Both the position numbers and the translations under genes were made by a program. From positions 6,440,707-6,504,706 of the forward strand of contig OZ023182.1 of the NCBI GenBank assembly GCA_963995505.1: 64,000 nt of DNA, read 5' to 3'. Of the stretch, positions 45,426 through 56,301 are shown one piece after another; the first letter of the stretch is position 1, and the number at the start of each line of letters is the position of its first letter. The notes under the pieces were generated by a model. The model saw only the letters and a list, made by a program, of their open reading frames with translations. It had not been told where the DNA came from and did not search any database. Source of the stretch: Hypericum androsaemum. Lineage: Eukaryota > Streptophyta > Magnoliopsida > Malpighiales > Hypericaceae.

Positions 45426-47307
45426 GTTTGAGATATATACAGATCATAAAAGTCTCAAGTATATCTTTGAGCAACGAGATTTAAACTTAAGACAGAGGAG
45501 GTGGATGGAGTTACTTAAGGATTATGATTGCACCATTAACTATCACCCTGGGAAAGCTAATATGGTAGCTGATGCTTTAAGTCGTAAATCCTTAATTCAG
45601 CCAAAGTTGTTAGCAAAGATGCATATGAGACCTACCTTACGAGGACAGGTTATGGAATTGCAATGGGAGGACCCAGAGGTTATTGTGATGATGGAACAAG
45701 TTGAACATGGTAAATTACCTAAATTTTAACTTAGTACTAATGGTATCTTGTATTTTGGTTCTCGAGTAGTTGTCCCTGATGTTGGAGATCTAAGAAAGGA
45801 ATTATTGACTCTGGCACACCGAGCGGTCTACAGTATGCACCCTGGATCTACAAAAATGTACTATGATTTGAGAAATAATTATTTGTGGCAAGGTATGAAA
45901 AAGGACATTGCAAAGTTTGTTTCAAAGTGTTTGACCTGTCAACAGGTAAAAGCAGAGCATCAGAGGCCTTCTGGATTACTACAACCTCTAGAGATTCCAA
46001 TTTGGAAGTGGGAGCGGATAACCATGGATTTGTTAGTAGGGCTTCCAACTACCTCAAGAGGTTATGATGCAGTATGGGTTATTGTAGACAGATTGACAAA
46101 ATCTTCACATTTTCTACCAATAAAGAGTACATATGATGCAAGTAGGTTTGCTCAGATATTTATGGATGAAATTATTCGCCTTCATGGTGTACCTGTTTCA
46201 ATTGTATATGATCGTGGAACTCATTTCACATCAAGGTTTTGGGGGCAATTTTATGAGGCTATGGGAACTCGTTTAGATTTGAGTACGGCCTTTCATCCTC
46301 AACAGAAGAATGTTATTGCTTATGCCTCTAGACATCTGAAGAAACATGAAGAGAATTATCCAGTCTATGACTTGGAAATGGCAGCTGTTGTGTTTGCACT
46401 AAAGATTTGGAGGCACAACTTGTATGGTGAGAAGTTTGAGATATATACAGATCATAAAAGTCTCAAGTATATCTTTGAGCAACGAGATTTAAACTTAAGA
46501 CAGAGGAGGTGGATGGAGTTACTTAAGGATTATGATTGCACCATTAACTATCACCCTGGGAAAGCTAATATGGTAGCTGATGCTTTAAGTCATAAATCCT
46601 TAATTCAGCCAAAGTTGTTAGCAGAGATGCATATGAGACCTACCTTACGAGGACAGGTTATGGAATTGCAATGGGAGGACCCAGAGGTTATTGTGATGAT
46701 GGAACAAGTTGAACATGGTAAATTACCTAAATTTTAACTTAGTACTAATGGTATCTTGTATTTTGGTTCTCGAGTAGTTGTCCCTGATGTTGGAGATCTA
46801 AGAAAGGAATTATTGACTCTGGCACACCGAGCGGTCTACAGTATGCACCCTGGATCTACAAAAATGTACTATGATTTGAGAAATAATTATTGGTGGCAAA
46901 GTATGAAAAAGGACATTGCAAAGTTTGTTTCAAAGTGTTTGACTTGTCAACAGGTAAAAGCAGAGCATCAGAGGCCTTCTGGATTACTACAACCTCTAGA
47001 GATTCCAATTTGGAAGTGGGAGCGGATAACCATGGATTTGTTAGTAGGGCTTCCAACTACCTCAAGAGGTTATGATGCAGTATGGGTTATTGTAGACAGA
47101 TTGACAAAATCTTCACATTTTCTACCAATAAAGAGTACATATGATGCAAGTAGGTTTGCTCAGATATTTATGGATAAATTATTCGCCTTCATGGTGTACC
47201 TGTTTCAATTGTATATGATCGTGGAACTCATTTCACATCAAGGTTTTGGGGGCAATTTTATGAGGCTATGGGAACTCGTTTAGATTTGAGTACGGCCTTT
47301 CATCCTC
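45292..47307 (+). repeat. 1008-bp tandem duplication spanning RNase H and integrase
   Basis: 45292-46299 is repeated at 46300-47307, an exact 336-codon offset at the start. The junction joins integrase TAFHPQ directly back to RNase [14 protein letters not shown]. Copies differ by a handful of substitutions and a one-base deletion (GGATGAAATTATT against GGATAAATTATT, near 47175), which causes the later frameshift. The second copy continues normally into TAFHPQTDGQSERV. Confidence 0.92.
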
Positions 47308-48118
47308 AAACAGATGGCCAGTCTGAGCGTGTTATTCAGATATTGAAAGATATGATGTGAACTTGTGTCATTGATTTTGGAGGAAGTTGGGATCGTTATT
47401 TGCCATTGATGGAGTTTGCTTATAATAATAGCTACCAATCAAGTATCAAGATGGCTCCATATGAAGCTTTGTATGGAAGAAAATGTAGATCTCCGTTATG
47501 TTAGAATGAGGTTGGTGAGAAATAACTATTGGGCAATGACTTAGTACAAGAAACCAATGAGAAGATACAGTTGATTCGACAAAGGCTGGAAACAGCCCAG
47601 AGTCGGCAAAAGTCGTACTCAAACAAGAGACGAAAGGATATCGAGTTTGATGTGGGACTACATATTTTTCTCAAAGTGTCACCTATGAAGGGGACAATGA
47701 GGTTTGGAAGAAGGGACAAACTCAGTACTAGATATATTGGCCCATTTGAGATTTTGGAGCGAGTTGGACTAGTGGCATATCAATTGGCTTTGCCACTATC
47801 CTTGTCACATATTCATCTAGTGTTCCATGTCTCAATGCTTAAGCGATACTTGCACGATTCTACTCATATTTTGGAGCCACAGATAGTGGAGATAAGTAGA
47901 GATTTGACATATAAGGAGAATCCAATAAGAATTTTGGATCGTGCAGTTAGAAAGCTTCGGAATAGAGAACTTCCGATGGTCAAGATTGAATGAAAAAATC
48001 GTTCTTTGGCTGAGGCAACTTGGGAAATTGAGGGAGAAATAAAAACCAAGTACCCACATCTATTTGTATGACAAGTAAGTTAACCTTCCATTACGCAAAT
48101 TCGGGGATCGAATTTTAT

Positions 48119-48131
48119 AAGGAGGGGAGAA
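48119..48131 (+). other. Polypurine tract
   Basis: AAGGAGGGGAGAA directly abuts the TG of the 3' LTR. The same tract occurs at the matching position of the second Ty3 element (62887-62899, minus strand). Confidence 0.92.
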
Positions 48132-50288
48132 TGTGATACCCTCACCCTTCAACCAAATTGGTTACAATATAATAAGGTTGGTTTTAGAAGGATTTAGGCA
48201 TAGTCTGTCGTCGTGTAGTAAAATAGGCATAACTTCCTCATCCGGACCTCAAATTAGGTGATTCAAATTCGTGTAGATTCATAACATCTGCATCTATAAC
48301 TTTATTTTTTAAGTTTTGTAATTTATGAAATAATCTGGCCGTAACAGAGCAGTAAATCAAGGTGCTTAGAAATTAGTCTAATTTCGTTAGTAATGGAAAA
48401 TTTTGTGAAAATAATTTGTTATGTGACTTTATTTAAATAAAGCTTATTTTAGGAACTTATTAGAACATATTAAGAAGTTTAGAAATGATGTTGAATGGCT
48501 GGAAAAGTTTAGGATAAAAAGGAGAATTTTTATGCAACTTGGCTAGGTGGCAAATCAATGGTAGGATGACTAAGCTACTTGGCATGCACTAAAAAGAAAA
48601 AAAAAATTTGGACCAGAAGATAGGCACGAACCAATTGGTCATTTAGGACAGAAAAATAGAGAGGAAGGCTCAGAAGAAAGGGAGAAACCGAAGGTAAAAG
48701 AAGAAGGAGAAAAGGTGGACAGATTTGAACAACTTGGAAGAATAGGTAAGTAACTTTGTAGAATTTTGCTTAATTTGAGTAGAAACTCTTTTACACCTTG
48801 AAGAAGCTAGTAGGTGAAGATTAGAACAGATTAATATAGACCTAGAAGAAGGAAGTTAAGGTAAGTTTTAGCTAGAATTTTTATGTATAGAAGTTGGAAG
48901 AGAAATTGATCATCGGGGGTGTAGTTTTGTGAATTAAGCATAGGTTTTGGGGCTGCCTTGTGTAAATTCGAATCTAAGAAATGAACTAAGGTATTTTTAT
49001 GTTACCTATGATCTAATAATATGCTTAAAAAGCTGGTAATGATAGTAGTTTATGTTCTTTTGACTAGTTAACTGACGTTTTGAATTCGAGTGCCATGAAT
49101 TGTAAAACGAAGTACGGAGCTTCTCTTTGAATTATTTGAGCAACCATTATCTTGTAAGTGGATATTCTTTGTAACATATATTTAGTTAACTAGACGTGGG
49201 TGATATGTATAATTTGGTATACTTTTGATTGGTTTAAAGTATGGTTATATGATTAGTTTTTGTCAATATGAGATTTGATGATGTCTGTGGATTGTTTGTC
49301 TATTTGGGACTATTTTGCCCAATTCGTGATATGAGACTCTTTTGGTATGAATTTGGATATGTGGTCAATATATTTTGGTCAATATGCATTATGTGTATTT
49401 GGAATATTTGGTATGTCATTTGTGAGATGGCGGATGATGAGGTCTACTCGTGACCAACCGGAGATGTTGGCATATGTGCACATATACTGAGGATACAAGG
49501 GATTCTGATATAATTTGTTTGGCCGGCGGAGTTAGATTCTGATGGCACCTTTAAGATATGGTATCCTCGTGTCGGTGTGGGAGTGACACTATCTAGACCT
49601 ATCTGAATTTCATCTGAATTGTGTTATGTGGTTGTGAAGGTCTATCTGAATTGTGGTTATGTTTGATATGTGATTACTTTGATGAACTTATTTGTGAAGT
49701 GGTCTTTTGTCATCGTAGTCTTGTGTTAGTATTTGGGTTTGATGGGGACGACTGGTTGGTTAAATATATGTTACTTATAATATTTGCTTACTAAGTATTT
49801 CAAAGCACTTATCTCTTACTTTAATCAACAGGTGAAGAGGTTTAAGTTGTGATTTGCATCTGGAGAAGCTTTTTCCTCTGAGTTCAGCCTGTTATCTTCC
49901 ATCTCGGGCTACATTTGAAGGTCTCAAGATGGTCTTCCTCTTTTGTGATCTAGGTCGCTCTATTGTACATATTTGTTGGTCTTTTGACATATGACCTTAG
50001 CTTAATGTTAATATGTAATATATGTGCAAATTATGTTTATGTTTTAAAAGGATGTGTTTTGATGATATTATGTTGGAGATGTGTACTCCAACTTTTGAAT
50101 TATGTCTACCAGGTTTGGATAACGATAAATATGTATGTTTCAAGAGACAACGTTGTTGAATTTTTTTTTTGACGATTTCTGTTAATGAGAATAATGTGTT
50201 ATGTTTGAGGCATGCTAGGTTATGGTTTATTTTATTAAGTTTGACATAATCTAGCGCCGGTTACCGACCACGAAATTGAGTCGTGATA
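48132..50288 (+). repeat. 3' LTR
   Basis: Begins TGTGATACCCTCACC and ends GTCGTGATA (the terminal CA is mutated to TA), 2157 bp. Short open frames inside both LTRs occur at matching places and are not genes. Confidence 0.92.
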
Positions 50289-50293
50289 CGACC

Positions 50294-51299
50294 ACTCCGG
50301 TAGGAGAGAACCACTATAAATACTATTAATATTGCAATATTATGTTATATGAATAAAGAAAATTTACCTAAAAATGAGAGTAGAATTCTCTCATATAATG
50401 TACGACGCAGTTACACCAAGCAGGTCTCGATGCTGCCGCAACTTTTAGGTAGTTTTAAGTGCATCCCTAGGTTTTTATAACAAATCAGTATTGAAATATT
50501 CACTAAATTGGTTAATCTATGTTTGAAGCAGATGAATGGATTATTAATAATCGTGCTGATTATCTTAACATTACTCGGAGGAAAGAAACAAAAAGGCTTT
50601 CTATACAATTATATCGTGGGTTGATGGTAACAAGATGAATTATATATACGTGTGCAATATGGCATGGAATATAAAGTACTCTCCTCATTTACGCTTCCTA
50701 AGTTCCACGCTAGTGAAACTGTACTCGTCTGGGGCACCATATAAGCTCTGATATTTTTGAACCAAGGAATCTTTAATTTTTAGGCGAACTATAGAGCACT
50801 AGATCGCTATATATACGTACTATCGATTTTTGGTAGAGTCGTGAATATATATATATATATTATCTATTTGACTGAAAATCAAGTGAGATTTAATTCGAGT
50901 AATAATTGATTTAAATTCTGATTTAAAAAAATCAAATTCCAGCAAGAAAGGTGGGAATAGGACAATAATCATAAAGGGCGTTGGGACACAAGGGAGAGGC
51001 AGGGCATTATTAGGGATGTCTTGGTCTTCTATACTTTGCCAACTTTATAATGGACGCACCAATGCCTACTTAGCTTGGGTCCTTTTCCATGTCTGTCTGC
51101 TGCAATTAATTATCATTGAGCTCGCTTCACCACCATACTATTTTTTTTCATTTGAATTGGGGCCGGCGGAGGCTGCATGTACCTTCAGCTCCATGAAAAT
51201 GAATGCTCCCGTATCAGCAATGAAATAAATACAGATATACATTTTTTGAAAATATATGTGTGTAATATCCTAATAATTAAAAAAGCTGTATACAATTTT
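50294..51299. other. Intergenic, nothing coding seen
   Basis: Right flank of the Tekay-type insertion. It contains a short (AT)n near 50848 and no supportable gene. Confidence 0.5.
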
Positions 51300-51760
51300 T
51301 TGGGTTAAAGTTAATGGATTTCGTGTTTTGACACACTACTATCTTATAGTTTAAACTCTCTAATCTGGTGACATTTGTTAACCCAGTTACTTGAGCTATC
51401 TCACGGGTCAAACCATGTCATTAATTTTTCTATTTGCCATTCTACATAACTAATTTTATATGCATCACACATTATTTTATTAATTTGATAGAAAATAGGA
51501 TAAACTTGGTAGCATTCAGATTCTAATTTAGACCGGGAGAAGATCATTGATGCATAGATCGTAGCTCAATGATATGACGCACATATAAAATTAATGGTAT
51601 AGCATGATACGTATATAAAAGTAATGATGCGATATGACACACATAATATCACAATTAACTGGGTTAGCAAGAGTAACTTGATTATTATTGAGATAAAACT
51701 TCCATCACATTTAGAGAATTTATAATCATAAAATAATTGTGTGTGAATGTACGAAACCAC
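51300..51760. mobile_element. Degenerate long inverted-repeat element
   Basis: The left half has GGTGACATTTGTTAACCCAG, TTACTTGAGC, GTCATTAATTTTT and CTAATTTTATATGCATC. The right half, reversed, has AAGTTACTCTTGCTAACCCAGT, CATTACTTTTATA and ATTAATTTTATATGTGCGTC. The arms are diverged and about 180-200 bp long. A half copy of the same family occurs at 53060-53290. Borders are approximate and no target duplication was found. Confidence 0.5.
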
Positions 51761-51818
51761 GAAGTTGATTTTAACTAAAACATTTTATACATTTCTTTTT
51801 TGTTTTTTAATTGTTAGG

Positions 51819-51863
51819 ATATTATGCACATATTTTTTTGATAAGTGTATATTATGCACATAT
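51819..51863 (-). repeat. Micro-insertion with 15-bp direct repeats
   Basis: ATATTATGCACATAT at 51819-51833 and 51849-51863 flanks 15 bp that read ACACTTATCAAAAAA on the minus strand. CTTATCAAAAAA resembles the last bases of plant LINE 3' ends. Confidence 0.62.
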
Positions 51864-53059
51864 ATTTTTTTAAAGTACATCTATATTTATGTTGCATTAC
51901 TAATAAAAAAATTAAAAGGTAAATTTATACCAAAAATTACACCTTGCTAAGGTTTGAACCGTGGACCTCCGTCAAATCATTTTACACCTTATACTGCTAA
52001 GTCAAATATCCCGATAAGTTTTACCATTAATATATATTCACTCAGCTAACTAATTCAAATTTAAGTTGGTAAAACTTTTGAATAACAACAAATTTCTCTC
52101 GATATATTTTAACATTATTACGTTTTTAATATCTCAAACTTAAAACCGCTTGAATATTTTGAAAATTTCTTGTTGATTTAAATGTTTGTTGTTTGCAAAT
52201 ATAAGAAAAATATCTGTGTGGGACTAAATGGGTCGTCATTAATTCTGAAATATACTATACGTAGTTTTCGAGGACTATCCTTTTATGGGCAACTAGCAAA
52301 TTTCCATAATTTGATTTGGGAGTTCTTTGTCGCGCAAGAGCGGTACAAGGAGCGGACCTGGAAGTAGCTAATAGATAGACGCGTGATCTTTAGGGGCCAA
52401 AACCACGAGAGTCAGTAGGATATCTAAGTAGTCAATTCATGCCGGTACTGGAAGGAACCCTGGCCTCCCTTCGTCAAATTCCGGGAGCTCATCCATCTCT
52501 GTGTCGTATTAGAACAGGCTTTTCCTTTTGCATCCACAGACATCTAAACTGATAATTGCAAGAACCCGATAAGTTGCTTGCTATGTGGTGCCAACTGGGA
52601 CCCCAATTTCCTTCAATGACTCGATTCGATTGTTGCAATTCGGAAGGCACGCAACGATCTGGACTAATTAGAAATAGGCCATTCATGTTTTTTTATAAGT
52701 TAACATGGATCATGTAAGGAGTTCGAACTTTAAAAATACAAAAGATTGTAATTGTACAAGATGGACAAGAACAAGGCGACGAAACAATCCAAATAGACAA
52801 CATACTAGCTAGGTAATAGCTAGACAAACAAGTGATGTTTATTTCGCACCAAGCATGATTTAGCACTTTCATCAACGGGATGAAATGGGCCTTAATTTTT
52901 TTGTTCTTTTGCATCCAAGAAAACATGGAGTTTTGAGCTTTTTTCCTTGTCACCGCTAATTATTAGTTTTGATGTAGTGCATGGGCCATGGAAAAAATAT
53001 TTCCTTTATAAATAGAGTATTTCTTTAAGAAACTATATTTTCTATTTTAAATCTTGGTT
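51864..53059. other. Intergenic, nothing coding seen
   Basis: AGGTTTGAACCGTGGACCTC at about 51950 has a B-box look but no tRNA fold. Short frames at 52489-52953 on the minus strand have no family resemblance. Confidence 0.45.
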
Positions 53060-53290
53060 AAAGTTCACTTTCGTATTTTGTGGTTTCACGCTCTAACATA
53101 CTACAATCCCGTGGTTTTAAATTTTTTTACGGAAATTTTTTTTACCTCGCAGATAATCAAGTGACATTTGCTAACTCTAGTTATTCGAGCTATCTTGTCA
53201 TGTTATTAATTTTTATATATGTCTCATGTCACATCACTAATTTTATACACGTGTTATGCCACATTAGTAATTTGATATGCATAGTATACC
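53060..53290. repeat. Half copy of the 51300-51760 element family
   Basis: Shares the order GTATTTTGTGGTTTCACG, AAGTGACATTTGCTAACTC, TTATTCGAGCTATCTTGTC, GTTATTAATTTTTATATATG and CTAATTTTATACACGTG with the left arm at 51300-51480. No inverted partner is visible nearby. Confidence 0.45.
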
Positions 53291-54414
53291 GTTGGCTTTT
53301 GATCTTACAACGTCGATCTCATCCTATTGAATATGAATTCTATTGATTTGTCCACTTTTTTCTCAAATTAGTGAAGGGACACGAACGAGATGAAAATCAT
53401 ATTAAATGATGTTTATTGAGAAAAATTTGCAAGACTTGGATACCGTGAAAATGAAAATTGTGTATTGTTCTCAGCAAGACTCAATACGAAAAATATTATT
53501 ATTTTTATACAAACTAAAAATTTAAGATAATAGATAAGTGTACTTTAATTTATTTATTTGAATTTCTATATCAATATTTCGCATTCCACTGCCATGCAAG
53601 AATTTTTAATTTTTACCAATGTTCATTGGTTGACAAAAACGACAGGGAAAAAAAGGAGAGTGGCAGAGGTTCGCCGCCCAACCTGCAGGCTATGAAATGG
53701 TTGCCGTGGGTATCCCTTGATGCGAGCTCGCATGCAATCAAAATCTCAGGCCTAATTACCAGCTCTCTATCTTATTTACATATATAGTATAGGCTCCAGA
53801 ACCAATATTTATTTCTCCAAAACTTATACCAACCACATTAATCAATTTGATCAAGGATATTATTTCGGGTAGGACTTTAAAGGTGGAAAAAAAATTTCAA
53901 TTTTTTTTAGTATTGTCGTGTTCTAAGAATTTGATTCAAAAATTCTTGGTTAAGCTAAAATAATTTTTTTATCGATTGATATAAGTGTTTGATGGTTTAG
54001 ATACGATTGCTTTTATATACCAATAAATATGTATTATATGTATCAAACATTCTCTTGCGTTGAGGAATTTTTTCCGGTGAGTGAGGAGAGATGAGAGAGA
54101 AGTTCAGGAATCATATATTCATGACTTTCCTCACTGTCACAATTTTTGTTGCAGCCTTATTGGATAGATAAGGCCTTTTTCCTTGACAAAAATTAATGAA
54201 ATCTCATAAATGGTAGTGTCAAAACCCTCTCCCCTTCTTCCTTTCTCGCTCCTTTTATGAGAGGCCTAGAAAAGAGCAGCAGCTGTCTTTATCCTGTGTT
54301 GATTGATAAGTATTGAATTAAAAAAAGTTGTGAGTCTGTTTCTTCATCTTTTTAGACAAGAAGATGAAATTAAATAAAGATAGAGGGAGAAGATGAAACT
54401 GTGCTTTTTAGTGT
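53291..54414. other. Intergenic, nothing coding seen
   Basis: AT-rich with a short GC-richer patch at 53650-53740. No supportable gene or repeat. Confidence 0.45.
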
Positions 54415-54614
54415 AAGAAGTACCGACGACGCTTGTTAGTTAGGATGACGATGATCCAACCTCGTTTTTCAGAAGTGGGTAGGTTGACTCACTCTCCTTG
54501 CAAAAATAGAAAAATTTTGTTAGGAAATAAACAAAGTTCAATATCATCTAGAGTCGGGTGTTTAAACTAACCAACCTAAATTTAAACTTTAGCAAGAAAA
54601 TGTCAAGAAGTGCC
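54415..54614 (+). mobile_element. SINE-like retroposon, copy A
   Basis: About 180 bp (54425-54604) between AAGAAGTACC (54415-54424) and AAGAAGTGCC (54605-54614). It aligns with copy B at 58639-58820 through TTGCAAAAA, GAAAAA-TTTGTTAGGA, ACAAA-TTCAAT-C-TCTAGA and CTAACC-ACCTAAATTT. Copy A ends in TTTAGCAAGAAAATGTC instead of a clean A-run. A GGTTGACTCAC segment is box B-like, but no full tRNA homology is apparent. Confidence 0.6.
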
Positions 54615-55211
54615 ACACAAAATTTGTAAGGAGCTTCATGTGGATTGTCTCTCTTGGGTGTCAAAATCTCAAGTGGGTATCCTGATTGGGATAGCTCCTC
54701 AAAAGATTGTGGGTGCTGCTTTAGGTTTGGAAACCAATCAACTGCTGGCAGTGATTGCTGAAAAGGAAAACCGGAAATTGTGGGAGGAAATTAAAAAAAT
54801 ATGAAAAGTATAAATTATACTGTTAATTGTGTTAAAGTCAAAACATATAAGTTCTAGTTACATCTAGTTTATCTAGTCATATGATTGAATAGAACATTTT
54901 AGTTTTTTACTATGGTTTCAACATAAATATGACTCAAAACATAAATATGACTTGCTAGAAAACTCATGTATTGAAAAGAGCTATACGGTTTTTTTTGCGG
55001 GAGAGAGAATTTTATGAATAGATAAATTTAATATCGTTTGACTTTGAATTAATGAATGACCTCATACATTCACTAAACAAGTGGGTTTAAATTTCTGAAC
55101 TTCCCAGGTTAGCAACAATTAATGTATTGTTGCAAGGAAGATGGCCGTAGACTTTGTTGTACTTTTCTCAGCTCCATCTTTCTTCCGAGAAATATCAATC
55201 CTTATATATAT
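54615..55211. other. Intergenic, no gene recognised
   Basis: A 65-codon frame at 54610-54804 straddles the SINE end and has no recognisable family. A TTTTTTTTGCGGGAGAGAGAA patch at 54990 may be another decayed retroposon tail. Confidence 0.4.
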
Positions 55212-55656
55212 GAAAAAATACATTTTAATACACTGTGGTATCATATTTTTCGTAATCTATCAATGTGGTTTAAAAATTATCAAACCATGTCTAAATTATT
55301 TGAATTTTTATTAGGCTAAGGTCCCTGGCAGCTGCCCGTGAGAATTGAATGGGTGATCTCGATGATGAATCATCATCCCGATTAATTATTAAAATAGTCC
55401 CAACTTTTTAAAAATTGAGATTGTTTTGGTAATTAACGGGTTGATGCTTCATCATCGAAACCGCCATTCACTTGCCACGCCAGACAAAAAAAAACACACA
55501 ATGGTAGTCCATATAGGACTGGATACTTTCTGAGCCTCGGCAGGACTATAGTCTGATAAAAATTCAAATAACTTAGATTGTTTGATGATTTTTAAACTAA
55601 ATCGACTAATTGCAAGAAAATGTGATATCACAAAATAATAAAGTTTACTTTTTTTC
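55212..55656. mobile_element. Long-TIR element related to the 56311 Mutator-like element
   Basis: The left arm begins GAAAAAATACATTTTAATAC then ACTGTGGTATC, and later TTTAAAAATTATCAAAC and TTATTTGAATTTTTAT. The right arm (to 55656) is its diverged inverse, about 120 bp each. The start resembles GGGAAAAGTCCACTTTAATA then CCCTGTGGTATC of the element at 56311, and CTGGCAGCTGCCCG inside the left arm matches CTCGGGCAGCTGCCCGG there. The flanks are ATATATAT-type on both sides, compatible with a 9-bp duplication but low complexity. Confidence 0.65.
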
Positions 55657-55760
55657 ATATATATTAACTTCAAGTCGAAAAATAAGAGAACAATAAAGTA
55701 GCTCGTTCTGGTGGCAGATGTCGTGCATAACGAGACACACACAGTCTCAACCTAGACCTC

Positions 55761-55969
55761 TGCCACTTCATTTATTTTTCTAAAAGAGAAATTTTATTAA
55801 TGCAACTAATATTTACAGAATATAAACTGTGATTGCCACTTCATTTATTTTTTAAAAGTAAAATTTCTTAATGAAACTAATATTTGCAAAAATATAAACC
55901 GTGCAAAATTCCCTCGTAAAATTCAATACAAAAAACCGTTGAAAGAGCTTCGATGTCACTTCATTTGTA
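55761..55969 (-). mobile_element. Two serial LINE-tail insertions at one target site
   Basis: Target sequence TGCCACTTCATTTATTTTT occurs at 55761-55779 and 55834-55852, and a diverged TGTCACTTCATTTGTA at 55954-55969. The 54-bp (55780-55833) and 101-bp (55853-55953) inserts between them are homologous: on the minus strand both end ...AATATTAGTT-CATTAA-AAATTT-CT-TTTA followed by the A-rich target. They are two 5'-truncated tails of one LINE family. Confidence 0.7.
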
Positions 55970-56301
55970 CTTTTCTCAGCTTCTGGTGACCCCAAAAAAG
56001 TCCCATGATTTTGACCATGTGTATACACCATAAACAGTAACTCCAAAACCACCGCATGTATGGTCTGATAAATACGGTGTCATTTCTTAAGCATGAGAAG
56101 ATTGAGTCTCAACGACTATCCAAAATCCAGAATTGTGGAAACAATTTAAACCCACAATTTTTTCTACCAAAAAAATAGTAACTCCAAAAATTGTGGTACC
56201 CCCACACTACTATCGCCACATCAATTTATACAACGTATTAGTGTCATCTTCAGCATGGTATCTGGGTATTAATAAGCATCAAAGCAGTGACACTTTGCTA
56301 A

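Larger units (their letters stand above)
42190..48071 (+). pseudogene. Gag-Pol polyprotein of the Tekay-type element, interrupted
   Basis: From 42190 to about 47170 a single frame runs through gag (LNPPTFSGLNDDPQVFIDQM), a zinc knuckle CFHCGMQGHLVKDC (43228-43269), protease with DSSSTHSF replacing the usual D-S-G, RT ([13 protein letters not shown]; active site FIDDIL near 44535), RNase H ([20 protein letters not shown]) and integrase (CLTC finger, [24 protein letters not shown]). In-frame stops lie at 42427, 43015, 43138, 44140, 44329-44334, 44803, 45154, 45727 and 46735. A one-base deletion near 47175 shifts the frame; integrase then continues from about 47200 to a chromodomain-like end (RILDRAVRKLRNRELPMVKI; ATWEIEG...KYPHLFV), with further stops including TGA at 47991. 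Partial RNase H repeats come from internal duplications. Confidence 0.9.
39985..50293 (+). mobile_element. Complete Ty3 LTR retrotransposon, Tekay/Del-type chromovirus, mutated
   Basis: Layout: target duplication CGACC (39985-39989), 5' LTR, tRNA-Met primer site, gag-PR-RT-RNase H-integrase-chromodomain in one direction, polypurine tract, 3' LTR, CGACC (50289-50293). The perfect 5-bp duplication shows one insertion with both ends intact. Domain order, primer type and the C-terminal chromodomain-like tail place it with Tekay/Del chromoviruses. About ten stops, a frameshift and nested internal duplications make it unable to encode its own proteins, but it could be mobilised in trans. Confidence 0.92.

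Noticed and set aside
45848..46048. Antisense 66-codon frame, repeated at 46856-47056
   Set aside because: A shadow of the duplicated integrase sequence on the opposite strand.
54610..54804. 65-codon plus-strand frame
   Set aside because: Overlaps the end of a SINE-like insertion and has no recognisable domain.
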